NCBI RefSeq assembly: GCF_001544195.1
Contig: NZ_BCPY01000026.1
Span: 1-34,631 of the forward strand
DNA: 34,631 bases
Direction: 5' to 3'
Source of the DNA: Tetragenococcus solitarius NBRC 100494
GTDB taxonomy: Bacteria > Bacillota > Bacilli > Lactobacillales > Enterococcaceae
Shown here: positions 8,068 to 15,204 of the stretch, one piece after another
How positions within the stretch are numbered: position 1 is the stretch's first letter
Layout: each line of letters opens with the position of its first letter
Notes under the pieces: model-generated
Told to the model about the DNA's origin: nothing
The model's input: only the letters and a program-made list of their open reading frames with translations
The model's database searches: none
Program-made: the position numbers and the translations under genes

Positions 8068-8469
8068 CTAACATAAACGAAGGTGCTCTAAATCCGTTAA
8101 ATTTGTATTCTCTAATTGTTTGAGATGATTGATTTTATTTGTAACTTTTTTCTCCATTTGTTTTAGTTCTTCTTGTTGTTGTCGAAGTTTCTTTTGATGA
8201 GTTTCTAAAATATGGATTCGCTGATAAAGAGCTGATTTATTTTCTTTAGTTAGCTCCACCATTTCTTTTAAATCTGCAATAGAAATATTTGTTTCTCGTA
8301 AACAAGCAATTGTTTCAATCCATAAAAGATCTTCTTCCGAATAGCTTCGATAACCATTCTCATCACGTTTCACATGTGGCAAAAGTTTTTCTTCCTCATA
8401 GTATCTTAAAGTATGCGGACGAAGATTGGCTTTTTCAGCTGCTTCTTTAATCGTATAGTTCACTCTCAT
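8068..8469 (-). CDS. MerR-family transcriptional regulator
   Basis: 133-aa MerR protein of the AdhR/YfmP-like kind. The N-terminal winged helix is YTIKEAAEKANLRPHTLRYYEEEKLLPHVKRDENGYRSYSEEDLLWI. A second helical wing (LRETNISIADLKEMVELTKENKSALYQR) and a long Gln/Lys/Glu-rich dimerisation coiled coil of about 45 residues follow. There is a cysteine at the very C terminus (HLRLC). ATG 8469 is preceded by TGGGG. It lies 97 bp downstream of, and on the same strand as, an SDR gene whose promoter has the MerR hallmark of a 19-bp spacer around a dyad. That makes this protein the likely activator of the SDR and of itself. Confidence 0.88.
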   Translation of the reverse strand: MRVNYTIKEAAEKANLRPHTLRYYEEEKLLPHVKRDENGYRSYSEEDLLWIETIACLRETNISIADLKEMVELTKENKSALYQRIHILETHQKKLRQQQEELKQMEKKVTNKINHLKQLENTNLTDLEHLRLC

Positions 8470-8566
8470 TCAACCCCATATTTATTATTTTAAATTTATA
8501 TTTTACTTCATATTTAGAAGGTATCACTAAAGTATAAATTCAGCCATCAAATCAAGTGTCATTTTC

Positions 8567-9313
8567 TTAAAATTCTTTTTGAATCGTCGGCCGGACAATA
8601 ATCTCATTGGTCGATACCTCATCTGGTTCATTGATAGAGTAAGCAATAGCTTTAGCGATACTTTCAGGTTGCAACCACACTTTACTGACATTTTCTTTTA
8701 CTGCTGCCTTTGTTTCTTCATGCGTAATACTATTGGTAATCTCTGTTTGTACAGCACCTGGGGAAATCAATGTTGTCCGAATATTATTTTCACATTCTTC
8801 CTGTCTTAATCCTTCTGTAATAGCCTTTACAGCGTATTTCGTTCCCGCGTAGACAGCTGCATTTTCTACGACAACATGGGCAAGAGCAGAAGCAACATTA
8901 ATAATTTGACCTTTCTTATACTTTCTCATATAAGGAAGCACTGCAGATATGCCATATAGTACACCTTTGATATTAATATCAATCATTTGGTCCCATTCCT
9001 CTACTTTTTGTGCATGCAATGGGGAAACTGGCATAAATCCTGCATTATTGATAATCACATCAATTTTGCCATATGACTCTAAAGCAAACTGCGCTAAGTC
9101 TTGAACTTGCTGATATGAAGTGACATCTGTGACTTTATAGATAGCAGATCCCCCAGCATTTTCGATTTCTTTTGTTAAACGAATTAATCTCTCTTCTCGT
9201 CGTGCTGCAACGACAATTTTGGCCCCATATGAGGCTAATAATTTTGCCGTACTTTCTCCCATACCACTACTAGCACCGGTAATAATAACCACTTTTTCTT
9301 GTATATTTTTCAT
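8567..9313 (-). CDS. Short-chain dehydrogenase/reductase (SDR)
   Basis: 248-aa classical SDR. The Rossmann cofactor site is VVIITGASSGMGESTAKLL, the stabilising motif is VIINNAGF, and the catalytic Ser plus YxxxK are in NVASALAHVVVENAAVYAGTK. Basic residues after the second strand (VVAARREERL) favour NADP(H). The likely substrate is a small carbonyl compound, undetermined. The frame is open to 9388, but the true start is ATG 9313, which has GGAGG at the right distance; the extension would run through the promoter. Transcription is predicted from the MerR-type promoter at 9358-9388 and probably continues into the merR-type gene. Confidence 0.9.
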   Translation of the reverse strand: MKNIQEKVVIITGASSGMGESTAKLLASYGAKIVVAARREERLIRLTKEIENAGGSAIYKVTDVTSYQQVQDLAQFALESYGKIDVIINNAGFMPVSPLHAQKVEEWDQMIDINIKGVLYGISAVLPYMRKYKKGQIINVASALAHVVVENAAVYAGTKYAVKAITEGLRQEECENNIRTTLISPGAVQTEITNSITHEETKAAVKENVSKVWLQPESIAKAIAYSINEPDEVSTNEIIVRPTIQKEF

Positions 9314-9357
9314 GGAATAACCTCCTACTTTTTCAGCTGATAGTAGCTGTGATCCGG

Positions 9358-9388
9358 AGTATAAACCTTCAAGTGTACTTGAAAGCAA
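9358..9388 (-). promoter_or_regulatory. MerR-type promoter with 19-bp spacer
   Basis: On the minus strand TTGCTT (9388-9383), a 19-bp spacer, then TATACT (9363-9358). The spacer holds the dyad TTCAAGT-GT-ACTTGAA (9368-9383). The overlong spacer around a dyad is the signature of a promoter activated by MerR-family DNA untwisting. Confidence 0.75.
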
Positions 9389-9490
9389 GGAAAAAGATTT
9401 ATCATTCCGGCGTTTACAAAAATCATTTTTGCCTCATTTATAATTTTTCTTACAGTGATGTTAGCTTAGTTTTATAGATTTTTTATTTTA

Positions 9491-9550
9491 TTGACATGCA
9501 TAGGATGATTTTATAAAATGACTTTATAGTCATTTTTGACTAAATAGTCA
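9491..9550 (+). promoter_or_regulatory. Promoter with tandem TetR operators
   Basis: TTGACA (9491-9496), 17 bp, TAAAAT (9514-9519). Directly downstream lie two palindromes, TGACT-TTAT-AGTCA (9519-9532) and TGACT-AAAT-AGTCA (9537-9550), centred 18 bp apart. The upstream one touches the -10. Most likely bound by the TetR protein encoded 17 bp further on. Confidence 0.75.
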
Positions 9551-9566
9551 ATTGAAGGAAAATATC

Positions 9567-10157
9567 ATGTCAAAAGAAAAAAAGTTTCAATTACGAAATC
9601 AAAAAATTCTTATTACCGCAGAAAAAATTTTAAAAGAAAAAGGCTATCACTATTTTAAAATCAGTGATATATCTGAAGAATTAGAAATTGCAAAAGGAAC
9701 CATTTATAACCACTACGATTCAAAAGAAGATCTTCTTTTTGCTGTTATTTACCCAAAACTCCAAGAATTAAGAGATTCTTTACAAAAAATCTCACTTTCC
9801 GATCTGCCTTTTAAACAGCAAATTCAACAAGCCGTGCGAATTGCTTTAGAAAGTGATTATCATCAATTTTTGAAACTTACTTATTCCGATATGGCGGTGC
9901 TATTTCAAGAAAAAAATCAAAAAGAAATGACGGCTATACAAGAAGAAATTATACAAGCATTTGAGAAAATTCTTGTTGTAGGCAACAATGAGGGCATTCT
10001 TAGAAAAGATTTATCGTTAACTTTTTTGAGTCATCAAATCCTTTCTATTTTAGACCCTTTATTAAACAGTTTAATGGTTGGTTCTGGAAAAATGGAAAAA
10101 GAGGAATTTATACAGCAAACAACTGAAATATTACTATATGGAATGACGAAAGGATAA
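9567..10157 (+). CDS. TetR/AcrR-family transcriptional regulator
   Basis: 196-aa repressor. The N-terminal helix-turn-helix is ILITAEKILKEKGYHYFKISDISEELEIAKGTIYNHYDSKEDLLFAVI, the classic TetR_N pattern; the helical C-terminal ligand domain is not assignable to a known group. The frame opens with TTG at 9552, but ATG 9567 is chosen because GAAGGA stands 7 bp before it. It is the first gene of an operon with the deaminase-like gene, whose start lies 4 bp after this stop, and the metallo-beta-lactamase-fold gene. It probably represses its own promoter through the two TGACT-N4-AGTCA sites. Confidence 0.88.
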   Translation: MSKEKKFQLRNQKILITAEKILKEKGYHYFKISDISEELEIAKGTIYNHYDSKEDLLFAVIYPKLQELRDSLQKISLSDLPFKQQIQQAVRIALESDYHQFLKLTYSDMAVLFQEKNQKEMTAIQEEIIQAFEKILVVGNNEGILRKDLSLTFLSHQILSILDPLLNSLMVGSGKMEKEEFIQQTTEILLYGMTKG

Positions 10158-10161
10158 ATTT

Positions 10162-10560
10162 ATGGAAAATCAAAAACTTTATGAAATGGCTTTAAATCAA
10201 ATGAAACCTATCCAGCTTAGACAGCTAGGAACAGCCGGTCATGTCGCTTGTGCTTTAGAATCAATAGATGGAAATATTTATACGGGCATATGTATTGATA
10301 TGCCTTGTTCCATCGGTTTGTGTGCAGAACAATCAGCGATTGCAGAAATGCTAAAAAATGGAAAAACGCAGATTGTTAAACTTATCGCTGTTTATGAAGA
10401 TGGAAGTATTCTACCACCATGCGGAAGATGCCGAGAATTTATTAGCCAATTAGATCACAATAATTTTGAAGCAAAAATATTATTACACGAGTTAAGGGAA
10501 ACCATTCTAAACAAATTACTACCTGAAAGATGGGATGATAAATGGAATTACGCCGATTAA
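10162..10560 (+). CDS. Cytidine deaminase-like zinc enzyme
   Basis: 132-aa protein of the cytidine deaminase-like superfamily. The zinc site is complete: LCAEQSAI with the ligand cysteine and the proton-shuttle glutamate, and PPCGRCREF with two further cysteines. The three-cysteine arrangement is that of the small tetrameric cytidine deaminases and of blasticidin S deaminase. TxAxHVACALES-like spacing before it matches the nucleoside-binding strand. The substrate is open, because members act on cytidine, deoxycytidine or aminonucleoside antibiotics. AAAGGA just before ATG 10162 overlaps the end of the TetR gene, so the two are translationally close. It overlaps the following gene by 19 bp. 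Confidence 0.82.
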   Translation: MENQKLYEMALNQMKPIQLRQLGTAGHVACALESIDGNIYTGICIDMPCSIGLCAEQSAIAEMLKNGKTQIVKLIAVYEDGSILPPCGRCREFISQLDHNNFEAKILLHELRETILNKLLPERWDDKWNYAD

Positions 10561-11240
10561 CCGACCATATTTTCTACTATCCGCACCAAACTGAAACTGA
10601 CCGGCCAATGTTGGCTTATGTTCAAGGAGATAAATTATCACTTGCTATCGACGCTGGTAATTCTAGCGACCATGTAACTGAATTTTACCAAGCGCTACAA
10701 GCCAAGAAACTTAAATTGCCTGATCTAACCGCTATGACCCATTGGCATTGGGATCATACCTTTGGCATGCATCAAATTCACGGTCTATCTATTGCTCATA
10801 CTAAGACAAATCAATTTTTACAAATCGAAAAAGAAAAGATACAGGATAAGAAGTATGTACAATCTTTGAAATTAGAAAACCCTTTTCTTCAAAGAGAATT
10901 TTCTGACGATAAAACGATTGAAATTGTTCCTCCTGATATTCAATTTGAAAATAAATTGAGTGTTTTACTTGGTAATTTAACCGCACAAATATTTCACACA
11001 GAATCGCCGCATTCATCAGATAGTACTTTGGTTTACATTCCTGAAGAAAAAGTATTATTTTTAGGCGATGCAACGAGTGAAGATTTTGAAAACGACGGCT
11101 ACATGGATTAGGAAAAATTGAAATCACTGATAAACGTAATTGAACAAACAGATTGTACTTACTGTATGCTAGGTCACGCACAACCGCTAGGAAAAATTGA
11201 ATTAGTTGATTACTTAAAGGCAATCAATTCATTATCGTAA
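10542..11240 (+). pseudogene. Metallo-beta-lactamase-fold hydrolase interrupted by in-frame TAG
   Basis: The MBL fold is clear: MTHWHWDHTFGMH (HxHxDH), a later zinc histidine in TESPHSSDST and the bridging aspartate in VLFLGDAT. After DGYMD the frame meets TAG (11109-11111), then runs on open for 42 more codons to TAA at 11238, encoding EKLKSLINVIEQ and a LGHAQPL segment, which supplies the last conserved zinc-ligand histidine of the family. The simplest reading is one nonsense mutation (for example TGG to TAG) in a 232-codon gene. The 189-aa product that would be made (10542-11111) lacks the C-terminal histidine and helix. It overlaps the deaminase gene, so the operon TetR-deaminase-hydrolase ends in a damaged member. 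Confidence 0.82.
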
Positions 11241-11252
11241 TAGGTAAAAAAT

Positions 11253-11292
11253 AAAAGAGCAGAAAAATTTTAAAATTTCTTCTGTTCTTTTA
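11253..11292 (+). terminator. Rho-independent terminator of the TetR-deaminase operon
   Basis: AAAAGAGCAGAA (11253-11264) pairs with TTCTGTTCTTTT (11280-11291; one G-U pair), with an AAATTTT-type inner stem and a T-rich tail. Confidence 0.8.
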
Positions 11293-11547
11293 TTTCACGT
11301 CGATTTTTCTATTGTACCCAAGTAAACTATTCCCTAGCTCAATCACAATAGGTGTTACTCTACTATTTTTAGCTATCCCTTTAAATTTCCACTAACTTAA
11401 ATAGAAAAAGCTTTGGTTGCTATATTTTATTAACTAGGTCATTGGGACATTTAATATTTGTAAAGCATACTTCTTTTAAAAATAGTCCATACAACATTTA
11501 TTAATTGGCGCTTATATTATGTCAAACAAGTTACGTGTTATAGCTAC
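11293..11547. other. AT-rich intergenic stretch without recognisable genes
   Basis: About 255 bp between the terminator and the DUF2000 gene. Both strands are full of stops, and I see no protein remnant, repeat or clear regulatory site. Confidence 0.5.
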
Positions 11548-11967
11548 TCATTTCAGCAGTGGTAAGTTCCCTGTTAATTTATTGATTATTTTTTTAGGCC
11601 CATACAAGCCAATGCCCATGTATTGTAAATCCGTAGCTTTCATTTGTTGAAACCTATCCATATATTCCTCATAGGTTTTACAAGATTGAGCAAGATTGGT
11701 GAAGTCTACCGTTTCAATATTTTGATAATTTTTTTGATAAAGTCTATTACGTAAGTCAAAAAGGTTTTCTCTATTTGATTTTAAAATTGGAACAGGAATG
11801 TAGATAATCCCTGAGTGTAAAAATTGGTCGCCATCAAGAGTGTCAGGACCTATTAATTCTGGATGTTTTTTTCCTAAACTCATTCCTAAAATGGCTGCAG
11901 TATTCGCAACTAGCCCTAAACTTAAAGCATCATCAATCAAAATAACACATTTATTTTCAGTTGACAT
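11548..11967 (-). CDS. DUF2000 family protein
   Basis: 139-aa protein matching the DUF2000 pattern: CVILIDDALSLGLVANTAAILGMSLGKKHPELIGPDTLDGDGQ-like start, the GIIYIPVPILKS strand and the C-terminal YMGIGLYGPKKIINKLTGNLPLL. The fold is related to peptidyl-tRNA hydrolase Pth2, but the function of DUF2000 proteins is not established. ATG 11967 follows GGGAGG. It lies 11 bp after the stop of the AraC-type regulator on the same strand, forming a two-gene operon. Genes of this family are commonly found next to AraC regulators, though the meaning is unknown. Confidence 0.78.
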   Translation of the reverse strand: MSTENKCVILIDDALSLGLVANTAAILGMSLGKKHPELIGPDTLDGDQFLHSGIIYIPVPILKSNRENLFDLRNRLYQKNYQNIETVDFTNLAQSCKTYEEYMDRFQQMKATDLQYMGIGLYGPKKIINKLTGNLPLLK

Positions 11968-11978
11968 ATCTTTCCTCC

Positions 11979-12800
11979 CTATTGTTTAAAAATACCTTGG
12001 TATTGTTTCGGAGTGATCCCAATGAGCGATTTAAATACACGAGTAAAGTGACTCTGGTCAGAAAATCCCACTTTTAAACTAATAGAAAGTAACTCTTTAT
12101 CGTTAGATAACAATTCTTTAGCTTCCTTTATTCGAATTGTCTGTAAATACTGATAAGGGGTAACACCAAAATATTTAGTAAAATAGCGAATAAGCGTGTA
12201 TTTATTAAGATGACATCGCCTACTTAACTCTTCTAATGACACAACAGAAGAAAAATTTTTTTCTAAATAGCTTTTAGCAAGAAGCAAATTTTCTTTTGAA
12301 GCTTCACTAAAAGCAATTTCCTCTATTTTAATATCGGCGGCGTGGGCGATCAAAGCGTCGATAAGAAAATAAAGAAGTTCTTCTCTATTCAAATCATCTT
12401 TATTTTCCAATATCAATTGGTGTAAGAGCAAAAAAAGTTCATCGATTTTAGGTAATTTCAAAATAGGCTTGGTAAATTTAACAAGTTCTTCTTTGCCTGT
12501 TATCGTTGTGATGATTTCTCTCATACGTTCAATTGAAATATTTATTGCTCTATATGTTAAATCCAACTCCTCAACTTGTATACATCCATGGCTATCAAAC
12601 GGATTAAACAACAGAAAGTCTCCTGGATTCACCTCATATTCCAACGTATTGCATGTTAAATTTCGTTTTCCTTTTTCGACAAAACCAATGACATAATAGT
12701 CATGAAAATGATTGGGAAAACTTTGAGAGACACCTTCAAAATAATACCCTTCTAGCTTTAACTGCTTGTCAAAATAAATTTCTCGAAAGTCTTTACTCAT
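11979..12800 (-). CDS. AraC-family transcriptional regulator with cupin sensor domain
   Basis: 273-aa regulator. Residues 1-100 form a cupin-like AraC_binding domain (FPNHFHDYYVIGFVEKGKRNLTC, VNPGDFLLFNPFDSHGC). A helical linker follows. The last 100 residues carry the two helix-turn-helix units, LEELSRRCHLNKYTLIRYFTKYFGVTPYQYLQTIRIKEAKELL and SISLKVGFSDQSHFTRVFKSLIGITPKQYQ, both canonical. ATG 12800 has GAGGT upstream. It is co-transcribed with the DUF2000 gene. The sensed ligand is unknown; cupin-AraC regulators usually detect small organic compounds. Confidence 0.9.
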   Translation of the reverse strand: MSKDFREIYFDKQLKLEGYYFEGVSQSFPNHFHDYYVIGFVEKGKRNLTCNTLEYEVNPGDFLLFNPFDSHGCIQVEELDLTYRAINISIERMREIITTITGKEELVKFTKPILKLPKIDELFLLLHQLILENKDDLNREELLYFLIDALIAHAADIKIEEIAFSEASKENLLLAKSYLEKNFSSVVSLEELSRRCHLNKYTLIRYFTKYFGVTPYQYLQTIRIKEAKELLSNDKELLSISLKVGFSDQSHFTRVFKSLIGITPKQYQGIFKQ

Positions 12801-12895
12801 GTGATTTTGCTACCTCACTTTTAAATTATCATAGCTACTGCTTTTTTTCTTGAATGATATTGACAATTACAATAAATATGAAAAAGAAGTATCAA

Positions 12896-13783
12896 TTATT
12901 TTGGGAAGTCTCCCTTAACTTGCAATTTATCCATGGTTTCTATTTTGCCAAGTTTCGTCAATTCTTTTATTACCTCAGGGTTATGATGATCCATAAATAA
13001 TGTTTGATGACTATCCAATTGGGCTACTTGTTCGAGTTCATTTTCTGTTAATTGAAAATCAAAGATGGAAAAGTTCTCTATCATTCGTTCTGGGTGGACT
13101 GTTTTAGGAATAGCAACCACACCTAATTGAGTCAAGTAGCGAAGGGTCACTTGAGCCGCTGTTTTATGATATTTCTGTCCGATAGTTGACAATAGCTGAT
13201 GGTTAAATAAATCATTTTTTCCTTCGGCTAAGGGGCTCCACGCTTCGGGTGTAATATCATATTCTGTCATTATTTTTCTAAGTTCTTTTTGCTGATAAAA
13301 AGGGTGTAGTTCCACTTGATTAATCGCAGGTGTAACTGTAGAGAATTCAGCTAAGTCCACGAGTCGATCGCTATAAAAATTACTTACGCCGATAGCACGT
13401 ATTTTGCCTTGTTGATAATATTCAGTCAGTGCCTGATAGGTCCCATAATAATCATTTAATGCTTGATGAATCAACACTAAGTCAAGATAATCCGTCTGCA
13501 AATTTTCTAAAGATTTTTCAAGCGACAATTTTGTTTTTTCATAACCCGCATTAGACACCCAAACTTTGGTTGTCAGAAAAACATCTTCTCTTGCAACTGC
13601 GCTTTGTGCAATAGCTTGTCCTACAGCTCGTTCATTTAAATACGCTTGTGCTGTATCGATTAACCGATACCCGACATCTAAAGCCTTAGATACACATTGT
13701 TCGCATTCTTTTTCTTCAATTTGATAGACACCGTAACCTAACATAGGCATTTTTACCCCATTATTTAATCGAATATATTCCAT
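12896..13783 (-). CDS. Aldo/keto reductase
   Basis: 295-aa NADPH-dependent aldo/keto reductase of the AKR5-like (2,5-diketogluconate reductase/YtbE) kind. The catalytic tetrad is intact: D43 and Y48 in RLIDTAQAYLNE, K73 in LTTKVW and H106 in LVLIHQ. GVSNFYSDRLVDL and the C-terminal VAIPKTVHPERMIENFSIFDFQL provide the cofactor site. It reduces aldehydes or ketones, with substrate unspecified. The usual AKR tail is somewhat longer and more polar here (ETMDKLQVKGDFPK). The gene is divergent from a MerR-type regulator and is driven by a 19-bp-spacer promoter with a perfect dyad, which predicts activation by that regulator. Confidence 0.92.
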   Translation of the reverse strand: MEYIRLNNGVKMPMLGYGVYQIEEKECEQCVSKALDVGYRLIDTAQAYLNERAVGQAIAQSAVAREDVFLTTKVWVSNAGYEKTKLSLEKSLENLQTDYLDLVLIHQALNDYYGTYQALTEYYQQGKIRAIGVSNFYSDRLVDLAEFSTVTPAINQVELHPFYQQKELRKIMTEYDITPEAWSPLAEGKNDLFNHQLLSTIGQKYHKTAAQVTLRYLTQLGVVAIPKTVHPERMIENFSIFDFQLTENELEQVAQLDSHQTLFMDHHNPEVIKELTKLGKIETMDKLQVKGDFPK

Positions 13784-13822
13784 AATACATCTTCCCTTCT
13801 AAAATTGATGATTTACAATTTT

Positions 13823-13853
13823 AGTGTAATGCTTTAGAGTAACTCTAAAGCAA
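13823..13853 (-). promoter_or_regulatory. MerR-type promoter/operator of the aldo-keto reductase
   Basis: Minus strand: TTGCTT (13853-13848), 19-bp spacer, TACACT (13828-13823). The dyad GCTTTAGAGT-A-ACTCTAAAGC (13831-13851) is a perfect 10-1-10 palindrome reaching into the -35. Confidence 0.8.
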
Positions 13854-13888
13854 GCGTTTATAAAAAATATTTTTTGGGGGGATGATTA

Positions 13889-14332
13889 GTGCTCTATAGT
13901 GTGCAAGAAGTTGCGGATATCCTAAATATGAATGTTCACACCATTCGTTATTATACGAATCAAGAATTGGTTCCTAATCTCAAAAGAGACTCACACGGCT
14001 ATCGGAAATTTAATGAAGAATCCATCAATTGGTTGATTATTATCTACTATTTACGCCAATGTCAGATGACAATCAGTCAGATTCGTCATTATATTTCATT
14101 ATGTCTAAAAGGAAATCCGACGATCACAGAACGATATGAAATTATCACAAGCTTACGAGAAAAAACAAAGCAACAAATATCTGAAGCAGAAACGCGCTTG
14201 CATTTTCTAAATGAAAAACTGACACAATTTGATCAAATTCTTAATGAAGAAATAACTGATGAACTAAACCCAATCAATTGGACAAATAAAAAAGAACAAT
14301 TTATAAAAGAACGATTGGAAGAAAAACAATAA
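13889..14332 (+). CDS. MerR-family transcriptional regulator (divergent from AKR)
   Basis: 147-aa MerR protein: LYSVQEVADILNMNVHTIRYYTNQELVPNLKRDSHGYRKFNEESINWL is the DNA-binding wing. It is followed by YYLRQCQMTISQIRHYISLCLKGNPTITERYEII and a coiled coil of about 40 residues (REKTKQQISEAETRLHFLNEKLTQF). The start is GTG 13889 after a GGGGGGA ribosome site; the nearby ATG leads to a stop within five codons. Cysteines are sparse, so metal sensing is unlikely; the group usually responds to aldehydes or other small electrophiles. Divergence from, and operator overlap with, the aldo/keto reductase indicate a dedicated sensor-enzyme pair. Confidence 0.9.
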   Translation: MLYSVQEVADILNMNVHTIRYYTNQELVPNLKRDSHGYRKFNEESINWLIIIYYLRQCQMTISQIRHYISLCLKGNPTITERYEIITSLREKTKQQISEAETRLHFLNEKLTQFDQILNEEITDELNPINWTNKKEQFIKERLEEKQ

Positions 14333-14346
14333 AAACGCACGAGTTG

Positions 14347-14408
14347 ATTTGAGCCAACCTCCAAAGTTAGATTTTAAGTCTAGCTCCTGTAGATCGGCTC
14401 AAATTTTT
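14347..14408. terminator. Bidirectional terminator with large branched loop
   Basis: ATTTGAGCC (14347-14355) pairs with GGCTCAAAT (14396-14404), followed by T residues. Inside the loop TAGA/TCTA can form a second hairpin. It lies between the convergent MerR-type and ArsR-type genes. Confidence 0.65.
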
Positions 14409-14410
14409 TC

Positions 14411-15103
14411 CTATTCTTTTTCTGCAGGCTTAAATCCAAACTCATCGACAAAGCCCTGATGTCCTTGAGGCGTAACCCTCACAGAACGATGAATCGTCCC
14501 TTCTTCCAACCATTGCAAAGTAAGTAATTTTTTCGTTAACTGTAAAGCAAAGGGCCCCGCAATATGAAACTTGCGTTCCGTCCAGTCAACATGATAAGGA
14601 ATCGTTTGTGTTAAAAACTTTTTTGTAGATGTTAGACCAAATTCTTGGGTCCACGCATATCCCTTCTGCGTTAATAAAGAGGAATTCCCTAAATCCTTAA
14701 TATAGTCTAAATTGATCATCGCCTTGGTTAACTGAATGCCCAGATTTCCTGCTAGATGACCATAGCAAGTTCGTGCATAAGAGAGCGCCTTTTTATCTAA
14801 AGAATCTCTCATCGAACAAACTTCAATCTCAGGGGAAAGCGCAAGCATTCCTTCCACTACTTCTGCGACTTTTGGGTTAGCAACATAATAATAACGATAC
14901 TTCCCTGATTTCTGTTGGTTAAGAAAACCTGTCTTCATTAATTTTGTTAGGTGCTCACTTGTTGTTTGGGGAGATACTTTGACCATCTTAGCAATTTCAC
15001 CTGCAGGTAAGGCTTTGCCATCGCTTAAAGCCACGAGTATCGCCATACGTGTTGGATGTCCAAACAGAGCGCTAGTGCTATAAAAGTTCTTATAAATAGA
15101 CAT
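14411..15103 (-). CDS. ArsR-type winged-helix transcriptional regulator with C-terminal sensor domain
   Basis: 230-aa regulator. The N-terminal ArsR/SmtB-like winged helix is STSALFGHPTRMAILVALSDGKALPAGEIAKMVKVSPQTTSEHLTKLMKTGFLNQQKSGKYRYYYV. An unassigned C-terminal domain of about 140 aa follows (DSLDKKALSYARTCYGHLAGNLGIQLTKAMI, RKFHIAGPFALQLTKKLL). This long form is not the metal-sensing short ArsR; the RTCYGHLAGNLG segment is a known feature of ArsR-type regulators of that size. The start is ATG 15103 with AAGGAGGG; the extra 11 upstream residues have no ribosome site. It is divergent from a 14-helix drug exporter and probably represses it. Confidence 0.85.
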   Translation of the reverse strand: MSIYKNFYSTSALFGHPTRMAILVALSDGKALPAGEIAKMVKVSPQTTSEHLTKLMKTGFLNQQKSGKYRYYYVANPKVAEVVEGMLALSPEIEVCSMRDSLDKKALSYARTCYGHLAGNLGIQLTKAMINLDYIKDLGNSSLLTQKGYAWTQEFGLTSTKKFLTQTIPYHVDWTERKFHIAGPFALQLTKKLLTLQWLEEGTIHRSVRVTPQGHQGFVDEFGFKPAEKE

Positions 15104-15138
15104 ACTCTCCCTCCTTGTCTTTTTTAAGTATAGCATTT

Positions 15139-15166
15139 ATATCATTCGGCGGAGGACGAAATATAT
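15139..15166. promoter_or_regulatory. Imperfect inverted repeat, possible ArsR-type operator
   Basis: ATATCATTCG (15139-15148) and CGAAATATAT (15157-15166) match at 8 of 10 positions around an 8-bp spacer, between the divergent regulator and exporter genes. Confidence 0.35.
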
Positions 15167-15204
15167 CTTTGTTATAGTCAAATAATAGCAAAGGAGATGT
15201 TTTT

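Noticed and set aside
10801-11223. Leftward 140-codon open frame
   Set aside because: Complement of the metallo-beta-lactamase-fold gene, which has clear motifs on the + strand.
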